Assembly: GCA_946183785.1 (NCBI GenBank)
Contig: CAMHCS010000004.1
Span: 36,967 to 100,966 of the forward strand
DNA: 64,000 nucleotides
Source: an uncultured Selenomonadales bacterium
GTDB taxonomy: Bacteria; Bacillota; Negativicutes; Selenomonadales; Selenomonadaceae
Reading direction: 5' to 3'
In this document: piece after piece, positions 32,713 through 40,759 of the stretch
Numbering within the stretch: position 1 is the stretch's first letter
Layout: every line of letters begins with the position of its first letter
Notes under the pieces: model-generated
What the model saw: the letters and a program-made list of their open reading frames with translations, nothing else
Database searches by the model: none
Told to the model about the DNA's origin: nothing
Translations under genes and position numbers: made by a program

Positions 32713-32798
32713 CCGCGCCAGCCGCCACGGGCGGCGCTCCCGACGAGCTTTTCTATCCGGAGGAGGAAATCGTGACCGGAAGCTGAACCGATAAACAG

Positions 32799-32842
32799 AA
32801 AATGTGCGTCTGCTTTAAGCAATTGGCAGACGCACATTTTTT
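32799..32842. terminator. Bidirectional terminator between acetyltransferase and uspA genes
   Basis: AAAATGTGCGTCTGC (32799-32813) pairs with GCAGACGCACATTTT (32826-32840), ends A- and T-rich. Confidence 0.9.
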
Positions 32843-33269
32843 ATCGCACGATTAGTACGGGAACGGTGGCGTAATGCAGCACGTAGTGGCTGACGCCGCC
32901 GAGAACGACCGTTTCCATGGGGCTGAGTCCGCGGCTGCCCATGACGATAATGTCGGCGTTCTCGCGTTTCGTTACTTCGAGGATCGTGTCCGGCGGCGCG
33001 CCGACTTCGACGACACTGGACAGATTGATTTCCGGCGGCACGCGGCGGGCATGTTCCGCGAGGATGGCATAGCCCTTTTCTTTCATCTCCGGCGGCACGC
33101 CGCCTCCTGTCCATGCCCGCTCCAACAGGGACATTTTCCGGTTCAGGTCCGCGACGTGAAGCAGGCAGAGCGAAGCGCCGCTGAGCTTCGCGAGGTAGAC
33201 GGCGTGGTCCAGCGCGCGGCCGCCCTCCGGCGAGCCGTCCACCGGCACGAGGATTTTCTTGTATTCCAT
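32841..33269 (-). CDS. Universal stress protein (UspA family)
   Basis: 142 residues with MEYKKILVPVDGSPEGGRAL at the start (ATP-type Usp fold) and the nucleotide loop GSRGLSPMETVVLGGVSHYVL (GxRGxx...GS/GGVS) at about 112-133, so an ATP-binding Usp is likely. It begins 18 bases after the ABC-2 permease stop and probably shares its transcript. Confidence 0.93.
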   Translation of the reverse strand: MEYKKILVPVDGSPEGGRALDHAVYLAKLSGASLCLLHVADLNRKMSLLERAWTGGGVPPEMKEKGYAILAEHARRVPPEINLSSVVEVGAPPDTILEVTKRENADIIVMGSRGLSPMETVVLGGVSHYVLHYATVPVLIVR

Positions 33270-33287
33270 AGATTTCTCCTTCTTTCG

Positions 33288-34421
33288 TCACGTTTCCGCA
33301 AGGGATGCGTGATTTTCATTTTCCGTCAGCTTCTTCCTGTCGGTGTAGAATCGATGGCAGAAGAACAGGGCGACGACGGCGATATAGACGAGGAACAGCC
33401 CGAAAAGCCGCGCGCAGTCCCAGAAGCCCGCGCCCCTCGTCACGAAGTCGCGCACGAGATGGAATTCCCATGTCAGCGGGAAGAAATGGGACAGCACCAG
33501 CACCCATTTCGACAGGATCGGCACCGGCCCCGTGGCGCCGCCGAGGATGAAGCCTCCCGGCAGGAACAGGATCATGCCGCTGGCGGCGACGCCGGGATTC
33601 AGCGCGTACCAGCCGAAGAGCAGCGACATCATGCCCAGTACCCAGATGTAGAAGAATTGGGACAGGAAGAACCAGATCATGCGCCCGCCGATGACCATGT
33701 CGCCCCAGACGCGGAGGATTGCCATGCCGACGAAGAACGCGACCAGCAGGCAGACGCCGTAGGGCACCAGCCGGAGCATCAGGTCGAAGGGGGAGCCGTT
33801 TTTCAGCAGCGGTTCCCATTTATGCTCGAGCCTGAGCCGCGGCACCATGCCGATGGTGGCGAACACGAAGAACATGGACGAGAAGAAGAACAGGAAGCCC
33901 TGCGTCTCGCCGTTGGCCGTGGAGGCGGCGGGGTTGAACAGGCGGCGGCTGTAAAGCTGGATGCCGCCCCCCGTGCCGCCGGAGGCCATGGCGTTTTCTG
34001 TGGCGACGATTTCCGGCAGCGCCTCCATGATGTCGGCGTGCTGTGCCGTGTTCGTATAATCGTAATAGACGCCGATGCTGCCCGTCGCGCCGTTCGTGTA
34101 CCGCGCTTTTTCGAGGCCCTTTGGCAGGCAGATTACGGCGATGGCCTGATCCTGATAGCAGAGGGTTTTTGGATCGGCGGGGGTATTGAGAACTGCCGTA
34201 ACATGCATGAAGGGGGAGGCGTCAATCTTTTGCGTCAGCTCATGGCTGTATTTCGAGTTGTCGAGGTCGATGACGGCCACGCGGGCGTCACGGATGCTGT
34301 TGTTGTAAAGCGCCAGCGTGAAGAACACCGCGACGATCACGGCGACCGCAAGAGAGACCTTTTGGTACGGCATCCCGTTTCCCGACAGCAGGAACCTGAT
34401 CTCGTCCTTAACGGAATCCAT
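33288..34421 (-). CDS. ABC-2-type export permease, YhgE/Pip-like
   Basis: 377 residues: an N-terminal TM (about 20-42), a large extracytoplasmic domain (about 45-175), then five or six TM segments (about 180-365), the layout of ABC-2/YhiP export permeases that work with an HlyD protein. Motifs such as GFLFFFSSMFFVFATIGMVP and NPGVAASGMILFLPGGFILGG are family-like. No ATPase gene is in the locus, which is unusual for an ABC-2 system, so an ATPase elsewhere or an ATPase-free role is open. The start overlaps the HlyD end by 14 bases. Confidence 0.8.
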   Translation of the reverse strand: MDSVKDEIRFLLSGNGMPYQKVSLAVAVIVAVFFTLALYNNSIRDARVAVIDLDNSKYSHELTQKIDASPFMHVTAVLNTPADPKTLCYQDQAIAVICLPKGLEKARYTNGATGSIGVYYDYTNTAQHADIMEALPEIVATENAMASGGTGGGIQLYSRRLFNPAASTANGETQGFLFFFSSMFFVFATIGMVPRLRLEHKWEPLLKNGSPFDLMLRLVPYGVCLLVAFFVGMAILRVWGDMVIGGRMIWFFLSQFFYIWVLGMMSLLFGWYALNPGVAASGMILFLPGGFILGGATGPVPILSKWVLVLSHFFPLTWEFHLVRDFVTRGAGFWDCARLFGLFLVYIAVVALFFCHRFYTDRKKLTENENHASLAET

Positions 34422-35514
34422 TGGCGTCCACTCCTATCGTCATGCCCGGCAGAACGCCCTCCGTCGGCTCGGTGTAGACACGGACCTGAAATGCGGTGAG
34501 GTCCGCCTGCCCCTTCTCACGCGACATCTTCAGGTCGGCGAAGCCCGGCGCCTGGGCGATCAGCCGGATCGTGCCGTCCACTTTCCTGTCCCCGGCGACA
34601 GTCCTGCCTGTCAGCACGTCGCCTTCGCGCAGGTTTACGATCTGTTTTTCGCTCAGATAGATATCGTAATAATAGCGGGTGCTTTCCAGAAGGATTACCG
34701 GTACGTTCGGCGCGATCATCTCGCCCTGTTTCGCGATGATTTTCAGGATGCGCCCGTTCTCCGGTGCCCGGAGCGTCAGCCTTTCCTTGGAAACTTCCAG
34801 CTCCCGGAGTTGGACTTCCAACGCTTTTTTCTGCTGGCGAAGGGCCTCCACGTCGTTCTCGCGGTTCCGGGTTTCGCTGCGCGCCTGCTCAATCGTGGGC
34901 AGCGCCATCGCGTCGGTGTTTCCTGTATCCGCCGCGCCGGAGAGCAGCCGGGCCAGTCCTTCCTCGGCGGCGGCGAGATTCGCCCGCGCCGTGTCGTAGG
35001 CCGCCTGCGCCGCGTCCATTTCCGACTGGGAAATGACGCTTTCGCCGCGAAGCTGCACGGCGCGGTCATATTCCAGCGACTGCCGCGTGAACGTCGCCTG
35101 CGCCGCCGTCACCGAGGCGCGCTGGGCGTCCACCGAGCGGCGGCTCTGCACCTCGTCGTTTTCGATGCGGGAAAAGCCGAGCCGCACGCTTTCCTCCTGA
35201 GAGCGAATCGTCGCGTCAAGCTGGGCGATCTGCGCTTTCAGCTTTTGGGTGGCGAGGTCGACGTCGGTGCTGTCGATGACCATCAGCACGTCGCCTTTCT
35301 TCACCGTCTGGCCTTCCTGCACGGCTTCGTTCACCATGCGGCCACCCACGGAGTCGAAGGCCACCTTCACCTGCTCCGCCGTCAGGATCCCTTCCTTCTT
35401 CTCCAGCGCCACCGCCACCGCGTCGCTGCCGCTGTAAAAGAGCGTCAGCCCCGCGATGAGAAGCAGCGCCAGCAAACCAATCCCGATTTTTGTCGTCTTA
35501 TTCGACAAGTCCAT
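34408..35514 (-). CDS. HlyD/EmrA-type membrane fusion protein
   Basis: 368 residues. An N-terminal TM (about 8-28), a biotinyl-lipoyl hybrid half (QEGQTVKKGDVLMVIDSTDVD near 60-80), a coiled-coil hairpin (about 85-225), the second lipoyl half (RLTLRAPENGRILKI) and a beta barrel end (AGFADLKMSREKGQADLTAFQVR). It spans the periplasm and links an inner-membrane exporter to an outer-membrane channel. It partners with the ABC-2 permease immediately downstream. A MarR box lies 25-39 bases upstream of the start. Confidence 0.9.
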   Translation of the reverse strand: MDLSNKTTKIGIGLLALLLIAGLTLFYSGSDAVAVALEKKEGILTAEQVKVAFDSVGGRMVNEAVQEGQTVKKGDVLMVIDSTDVDLATQKLKAQIAQLDATIRSQEESVRLGFSRIENDEVQSRRSVDAQRASVTAAQATFTRQSLEYDRAVQLRGESVISQSEMDAAQAAYDTARANLAAAEEGLARLLSGAADTGNTDAMALPTIEQARSETRNRENDVEALRQQKKALEVQLRELEVSKERLTLRAPENGRILKIIAKQGEMIAPNVPVILLESTRYYYDIYLSEKQIVNLREGDVLTGRTVAGDRKVDGTIRLIAQAPGFADLKMSREKGQADLTAFQVRVYTEPTEGVLPGMTIGVDANGFR

Positions 35515-35538
35515 TTTGATTCCCCCGTTTTTATTTGA

Positions 35539-35553
35539 TTAGCTGTCTAACTA
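35539..35553 (-). promoter_or_regulatory. Candidate MarR box before the hlyD gene
   Basis: Minus-strand TAGTTAGACAGCTAA contains the inverted TTAG-4-CTAA. It matches the motif before marR at 12 of 15 positions. Confidence 0.55.
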
Positions 35554-35592
35554 TATGGGCACACGAAACTCTTTCCTGCAAAAATCAATCCG

Positions 35593-36075
35593 TCAGGACG
35601 CCAATTTTTCCAAGAGTCCGGTCAGCGCCTTTTGCTCCTCCGCCGTCAGCCGTCCCATCAGTTTCGTGATGCGGAGATAATGCTCCGGCAGCACCTTGTC
35701 CAGGAACGCGCGGCCTTTTTTCGTCAGGCGCACGCATTTTGCCCGCCGATCCTCGTCGTCGGATACGAGAGAGACAAGTCCTTCTGTCTGCAAGTTCCGG
35801 ATCATCACGCTGACCGAGGCGCGGGTGATGCCCGCTCGCTCCGCCAGCGTGGACGGCGCACAGCCCTTCGGCGATTGATGAAGCTGAATCAGCACGCAGA
35901 GTTTTCCCTCCGAAAGATGATAGTTCCGTTGCAAAATGTCCATAATCCGGCTTTGAATCGTGCCCGCCGTCTGCAAGATAGTGAGCATCGCCAGCACTTC
36001 ATTCGGATGGATTTCCGGCACGATACGGGCGTGACGCTCCAGCTCTGCCCAGGATGGCATCATGGATTGCTTCAT
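35593..36075 (-). CDS. MarR-family transcriptional regulator
   Basis: 160 residues from ATG 36075, preceded by AAAGGAGA. Winged helix with the MarR core: GCAPSTLAERAGITRASVSVMIRNLQTEG (about 80-108) for DNA recognition and the wing DDEDRRAKCVRLTKKGRAFLDKV (about 114-136). Controls export or stress systems in other bacteria in response to small phenolic ligands. It is followed by the hlyD-permease-uspA set on the same strand and is divergent from acrAB. Shared boxes in front of marR and hlyD suggest it represses both. Confidence 0.92.
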   Translation of the reverse strand: MKQSMMPSWAELERHARIVPEIHPNEVLAMLTILQTAGTIQSRIMDILQRNYHLSEGKLCVLIQLHQSPKGCAPSTLAERAGITRASVSVMIRNLQTEGLVSLVSDDEDRRAKCVRLTKKGRAFLDKVLPEHYLRITKLMGRLTAEEQKALTGLLEKLAS

Positions 36076-36103
36076 GTTGTCTCCTTTTACTACCAAAAAA
36101 TAA

Positions 36104-36118
36104 TTAATTGACTAACTA
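36104..36118 (-). promoter_or_regulatory. Candidate MarR box before marR
   Basis: Minus-strand TAGTTAGTCAATTAA, with TTAG-4-TTAA half sites; pairs with the 35539-35553 box. Autoregulation is likely. Confidence 0.55.
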
Positions 36119-36178
36119 ATAATATAGTTTCTGTCTTTTTGGTTGTCAAGGAATTTTTGTGCGTTTTGTTGATTTAAC

Positions 36179-36207
36179 TTGATATATTATCATTGATATA
36201 TTATTAT
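36179..36207 (+). promoter_or_regulatory. Promoter of the acrAB-type operon
   Basis: TTGATA (36179-36184), 17-base spacer, TATTAT (36202-36207). TTGATATATTAT occurs twice (36179 and 36193), a 14-base-period repeat. AT-rich region shared with the divergent marR. Confidence 0.6.
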
Positions 36208-36270
36208 AAATATTATTATGCGAATTTTATGCGCGAAAGCGCGGATGGACAATAGGAGGCTGCGAATCTT

Positions 36271-37455
36271 ATGATGAACGGAAAGAAAAAGCTTTTGGGC
36301 ATGGCGCTGTCGGCGATGCTGGCGGCGGGAGTTCTTGCGGGTTGCGGCGGGCAGCAGGCCCAGCAAGGCGCGCCCGCAACGCCGGTCAAGGCGATGAAAG
36401 TTTTGAAGCAGGATACGCCTCTGACCTCGGAGTATGCGGGGCAGGTACGCGGACAGGAAGAGGTCAAGATCCTGCCGCGGGTTTCCGGCGCGATCGTGGA
36501 GAAATATGTGCAGGGCGGTCAGTTCGTCAATGAGGGGCAGCCGCTTTACCGCATCGATCCGCGCCAGTACGAGGCTGCGGTGCTTTCCGCGCAGGCGGAT
36601 TTGGCCAAGTCTCAGGCCACGCTTGACAACGCTTTGATTGATTTGCAGCGCGACGAGGAGCTTTTGGCTTCGGCAGCTATCTCCGAGCAGACGGTCACGA
36701 CGCAGAGGGCGAAGGTCAATGAATATGCCGCCGTTGTTGCGGCGAACGAGGCGCTGCTCCAAAAAGCGAACGACAACCTTGACGACACCGTGGTCTATGC
36801 GCCGATGTACGGGCGCCTCGACGTCAACGACGTGGCGGTGGGTACTTACGCGACCAGCGGTCAGACTGCGCTGGTCACCGTCGGTACCGTGGATCCGGTC
36901 TATGTGCAGTTCAGCATTTCCGAGACGGAATATCTGAAATATTTTGGTTTGGGTCAGAAAAACGCCAGCGGTTCGGGTGAAGGACCTATCATGGTCAGCA
37001 TCACGCTGACGGACGGCAATATGTATCCGCAGAAGGGCCGGATCGTGCAGGCTGACCGCGCCCTGTCCGAGAACACGGGTACGCTGACCATGAAGGCGCT
37101 GTTCCCGAATCCCAGCGGCATCCTGCTTCCGGGTATGTTCGCCCGGGTGCGCCTGAGCGGCGAGACAGTGCCAAATGCGCTCCTTGTGCCGCAGCGCGCG
37201 ATCCAGCAGGTGCTGGACAAGACCTTCGTGCTGGTGGTCGGCGACGACGGCAAGTCCCAGGCACGCAGCGTCGAGCTGGGGCCGAAGGTCGGCAGCTACT
37301 ATATTGTCACGAGGGGCATCACGGAGAGCGACAACGTGATTGTCGAAGGCCTGACCAAATTGCAGGACGGCATGGAGCTGCAGGTCACGACGGTGACGCC
37401 GGATCAGATGGGATTCACGCTTGAGGCGTCGCCTTCCGTTTCGGACCGGAAGTAA
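36271..37455 (+). CDS. RND efflux periplasmic adaptor lipoprotein (AcrA/MexA type)
   Basis: 394 residues. Lipoprotein signal with LAGC (Cys25). Regions in order: membrane-proximal barrel, lipoyl (EYAGQVRGQEEVKILPRVSG...GQFVNEGQPLYRIDPRQYEA), helical hairpin (about 105-160), second lipoyl half (ATSGQTALVTVGTVDPVYVQF) and the beta-barrel. It joins the AcrB-type pump to an outer-membrane channel. The AcrB gene begins 19 bases downstream; no TolC gene is present. The RBS is AGGAGG at 36254-36259. Confidence 0.94.
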   Translation: MMNGKKKLLGMALSAMLAAGVLAGCGGQQAQQGAPATPVKAMKVLKQDTPLTSEYAGQVRGQEEVKILPRVSGAIVEKYVQGGQFVNEGQPLYRIDPRQYEAAVLSAQADLAKSQATLDNALIDLQRDEELLASAAISEQTVTTQRAKVNEYAAVVAANEALLQKANDNLDDTVVYAPMYGRLDVNDVAVGTYATSGQTALVTVGTVDPVYVQFSISETEYLKYFGLGQKNASGSGEGPIMVSITLTDGNMYPQKGRIVQADRALSENTGTLTMKALFPNPSGILLPGMFARVRLSGETVPNALLVPQRAIQQVLDKTFVLVVGDDGKSQARSVELGPKVGSYYIVTRGITESDNVIVEGLTKLQDGMELQVTTVTPDQMGFTLEASPSVSDRK

Positions 37456-37474
37456 GGGATAAGGAGAACAGACA

Positions 37475-40400
37475 ATGTCAAGATTCTTCATAGATCGTCC
37501 GATTTTCGCCATCGTCGTGGCTCTCTTGCTGGTCATCATCGGCGCCATTGCGGGCTTTAGCCTGCCAATCGCTCAGTATCCGCAGATCTCGCCGCCGACG
37601 GTCAGCGTCCAGACGACCTATACGGGCGCCAGCGGCAAGGTTGTCAACGACACCGTTGCCCAGGTCATTGAGCAGCAGGTCAACGGCACCCAGGGTATGG
37701 ACTATATGTCCTCCACCTCGGACGATAGCGGCGCCTATACGCTGAACGTCTATTTCGAGCTTGGCACGAACGGCGACATGGACTCGGTGCTGGTGCAGAA
37801 CAACGTTTCCATCGCAACGTCCAGCCTGCCTTCCGAAGTCACTGCCTACGGCGTCACGACGAAAAAATCGTCCCAGGACATGACGCTGGTCGGCGCGGTT
37901 TCTTCGCCGAACGGAAGCTACGACCGGAATTTCATCAAAAACTACCTCGACATTTACCTGATCGACCAGATCAAGCGCGTACACGGCGTCGGCGACGTCA
38001 ACGTCTTCGCCACCAATTACACGATGCGCGTCTGGCTGAACCCGGACAAGATCGCCGAGCTGGGGATCACGGTTTCCGACGTGGTGAACGCCATCAGAGA
38101 CCAGAACGTGCAGGCTCCCGGCGGCACGGTGGGCATGATGCCCGCCCCGGATACGCAGGAACGTCAGTACACGGGCATCGTGCAGGGCCGCCTCGAGACG
38201 CCGGAGGATTTCCAGCGCGTCATCGTCAAGGCAGGGGAGAGCGGTTCCTTCGTGCGTCTCGGAGACATTGCCCGCATCGCGCCCGGTCAGCTGCAGATTG
38301 CCACCGAGACCTCGACGAACGGTGAGGCTTCCGTCGGTTTCGCGGTCATGCTGACCGACGACGCCAATGCGCTGGAGACCGTCAGGGAGGTCAAGAAGGT
38401 TATTGAGTCGGCGAAGAAAGACTTTCCGCCGGACATGGCCTATACCGAGATTGTCGACAACACGAAGTTCATCACCGCATCGCTGGCGGAGGTCGTGGAG
38501 ACCTTTGTCGAGGCGCTTTTGATCGTGCTTGTCGTCGTGTTCGTCTTCCTGCAGAACTGGCGCGCGACGCTGATTCCGATGCTGGCCGTGCCCGTGTCGA
38601 TGGTCGCGACCTTTATTTCCTTCGTTCCTTTTGGTTTTACCATCAATACGCTGACGCTTTTCGCGATGGTGCTTGCCATCGGCCTCGTCGTTGACGACGC
38701 CATCGTCGTCGTCGAGAACGTCGAGGAGCACATGGAGAAGGACAACCTCGGTCCGAAGGAGGCGACGCAGGTCGCCATGGACGAGGTGCAGGGCGCGGTC
38801 CTCGGCACGACCTTCGTGCTGGTAGCGGTGTTCGTGCCCGTGGCGTTCCTCGGCGGAATGACGGGCGTGCTTTATAAGCAGTTCGCGCTGACCATGGCGG
38901 TTTCCGTCTGCTTCTCGACGCTCACAGCGCTGACGCTGACGCCGGCGCTTTGTGCGACATTGCTGAGGCGTCATGACCCGAATGCGAAAAAGAACGGCGC
39001 CTTGGAAAAATTCTTCGGCGCGTTCAACGATTGGTTCGAGCGCGTGAAGAACATCTACACGGACAAGGTCTCCTGGTTCATCGCGCACCAGAAGCTGGCC
39101 GCCGTTATCCTCGCTGTGTTCCTGGGCGGTTTTTATGTCATGAACGAACTGGTTCCGACCACTTTCGTACCGGACGAGGACCAGGGGTATTTCGTTACTT
39201 ATGTGGCCATGCCGGAAGGCACCTCGCTGAACCGTACCGAGGAAACGGTGAACCGTCTGGGGGAGGAAATAAAGCAACTGACGGGCGTGGAAAATGTCCT
39301 GACCGTTTGCGGCTATGACATCACCACGTCGGCAACGAAGTCCAGTGCGGGTACGATTTTTGTCGGACTTAATGACTGGGAGAAGCGGGAGTCCAAGGAA
39401 CTGAGCGTCAATGCCCTCATCGGCAAGATTTTCCAACTGGGTGCGGTGAACTATCCCGAGGCGACGGTCATCGCATTCAACCCGCCGTCCCTTCCGGGTC
39501 TCGGCAACGTGGGCGGCTTTTCGCTTCAGCTTCAGGATATGTCCGGCCATACGGACGAAGAGCTCAATGCGCTCGGCCAGAAGATTGCCATGGCGGCGAA
39601 CCAGCGTCCGGAGCTTCAGGGCGTCTATACCACCTTCAATATTAACTCCCCGCGCTATAACTTCGAAATCGACCGTGAAAAGGTCAAGACGCTGGGCGTC
39701 AATCTCTCTGACGTGTTCACGGCGCTGCAGGTGAATTTCGGCGGCACGGCGGTCAACGATTTCAACCGTTTCGGCCGGACTTACAAGGTCATGCTCCAGT
39801 CGGACACGACCTACCGCAACGAGGTCGAAGCCGCGAAATTCGTTTACGTGCGGAACAATATCGGCACGATGATTCCGCTGGACGCGCTGATCAATCCGCG
39901 CGTCAACACGGGCGCGTCGATCATCTCGCGCTTCAACGCATCCCGCTGCATCACGTTCCAGGGCAATTCGGCGCCCGGCTACAGCTCCGGTCAGGCGCTG
40001 AACGCCATCGAAGAAGTGGTGCGCGAGAACGCGCCTTCGGGCTTCAGCATCGACTGGTCGGGGCAGAGCCGACAGGAGAAGAAGGCCGGCAGCAAGATGA
40101 GCCAGGTGCTCATGATGTCCCTGCTCTTCGTGTTCCTGTGCCTTGCCGCGCTCTATGAGAGCTGGAGCGTTCCATTCTCGGTATTGATGACGGTGCCCAC
40201 GGGCGTATTCGGTGCGTATTTCTCCGAGTTTGTCGCCAATCAGGCGAACAGCGTCTATATGCAGATCGGCCTGATCATGATCATTGGCCTCGCGGCAAAG
40301 AACGCGATCCTGATCGTCGAGTTCGCAAAAGCGGATAAGGATAACGGCATGGACATTGTGGAAGCCGCGGTCAAGGCGGCGGGCATGCGTCTCCGCCCAA

Positions 40401-40624
40401 TCCTGATGACGAGCTTCGCGTTCATCCTCGGCTGCTTGCCGCTGGCGGTGGCCACGGGCGCGGGCGCGGGCTCCAGAAACGGCATGGGCATCGCCGTCGT
40501 CGGCGGCAGTCTCTGCGCGACGGCCATCGGTATCTTCCTGATTCCTGTTTATTACATCATCGTCGAAAAGATTTCGGATTCTCTGAACAAGAAGCAGAAG
40601 GAAATGGTGGACAAGAACGTTTAA
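37475..40624 (+). CDS. RND multidrug efflux pump (AcrB/HAE1 family)
   Basis: 1049 residues, the usual length. N-terminus MSRFFIDRPIFAIVVALLLVIIG (in parts), 12 TM helices in 1+5+1+5 arrangement, and two large periplasmic porter loops. Family motifs: GLVVDDAIVVVENVEEHM (near 402-420, TM4 proton-relay Asp pair) and GLAAKNAILIVEFA (near 935). Trimeric proton-driven export of drugs, bile salts or fatty acids is expected. It follows the adaptor and ends in a terminator; the outer-membrane factor must come from elsewhere. Confidence 0.97.
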   Translation: MSRFFIDRPIFAIVVALLLVIIGAIAGFSLPIAQYPQISPPTVSVQTTYTGASGKVVNDTVAQVIEQQVNGTQGMDYMSSTSDDSGAYTLNVYFELGTNGDMDSVLVQNNVSIATSSLPSEVTAYGVTTKKSSQDMTLVGAVSSPNGSYDRNFIKNYLDIYLIDQIKRVHGVGDVNVFATNYTMRVWLNPDKIAELGITVSDVVNAIRDQNVQAPGGTVGMMPAPDTQERQYTGIVQGRLETPEDFQRVIVKAGESGSFVRLGDIARIAPGQLQIATETSTNGEASVGFAVMLTDDANALETVREVKKVIESAKKDFPPDMAYTEIVDNTKFITASLAEVVETFVEALLIVLVVVFVFLQNWRATLIPMLAVPVSMVATFISFVPFGFTINTLTLFAMVLAIGLVVDDAIVVVENVEEHMEKDNLGPKEATQVAMDEVQGAVLGTTFVLVAVFVPVAFLGGMTGVLYKQFALTMAVSVCFSTLTALTLTPALCATLLRRHDPNAKKNGALEKFFGAFNDWFERVKNIYTDKVSWFIAHQKLAAVILAVFLGGFYVMNELVPTTFVPDEDQGYFVTYVAMPEGTSLNRTEETVNRLGEEIKQLTGVENVLTVCGYDITTSATKSSAGTIFVGLNDWEKRESKELSVNALIGKIFQLGAVNYPEATVIAFNPPSLPGLGNVGGFSLQLQDMSGHTDEELNALGQKIAMAANQRPELQGVYTTFNINSPRYNFEIDREKVKTLGVNLSDVFTALQVNFGGTAVNDFNRFGRTYKVMLQSDTTYRNEVEAAKFVYVRNNIGTMIPLDALINPRVNTGASIISRFNASRCITFQGNSAPGYSSGQALNAIEEVVRENAPSGFSIDWSGQSRQEKKAGSKMSQVLMMSLLFVFLCLAALYESWSVPFSVLMTVPTGVFGAYFSEFVANQANSVYMQIGLIMIIGLAAKNAILIVEFAKADKDNGMDIVEAAVKAAGMRLRPILMTSFAFILGCLPLAVATGAGAGSRNGMGIAVVGGSLCATAIGIFLIPVYYIIVEKISDSLNKKQKEMVDKNV

Positions 40625-40641
40625 AACATAGCAGAGCATGG

Positions 40642-40678
40642 AAAAACGTCGGGGGAAATAACTCCTTCGACGTTTTTT
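40642..40678 (+). terminator. Terminator of the acrAB-type operon
   Basis: AAAAACGTCG (40642-40651) pairs with CGACGTTTTT (40668-40677) around a 16-base loop. Confidence 0.88.
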
Positions 40679-40745
40679 GCGTCATGTGAGGATTGAAAAA
40701 GAGCGGCGCTTCAAAGATTGGTTTGTATATGTGTTCGGCCTGTGC

Positions 40746-40751
40746 TATAAT
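40746..40751 (+). promoter_or_regulatory. -10 element upstream of the polytopic protein gene
   Basis: TATAAT (40746-40751). It predicts a start site about 40757-40759, almost at the ATG of 40760, so either a leaderless message or a start at ATG 40826 (AAGGA at 40818-40822). Confidence 0.5.
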
Positions 40752-40759
40752 CTTGCCGT

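Noticed and set aside
36178..36240. AT-rich stretch with TTGATATATTAT repeats as a replication origin
   Set aside because: No DnaA boxes seen; a promoter reading explains the sequence.
37478..40639. A 1053-codon minus-strand frame opposite the AcrB gene
   Set aside because: Antisense frame without stops due to codon bias; the plus strand has the RND motifs.
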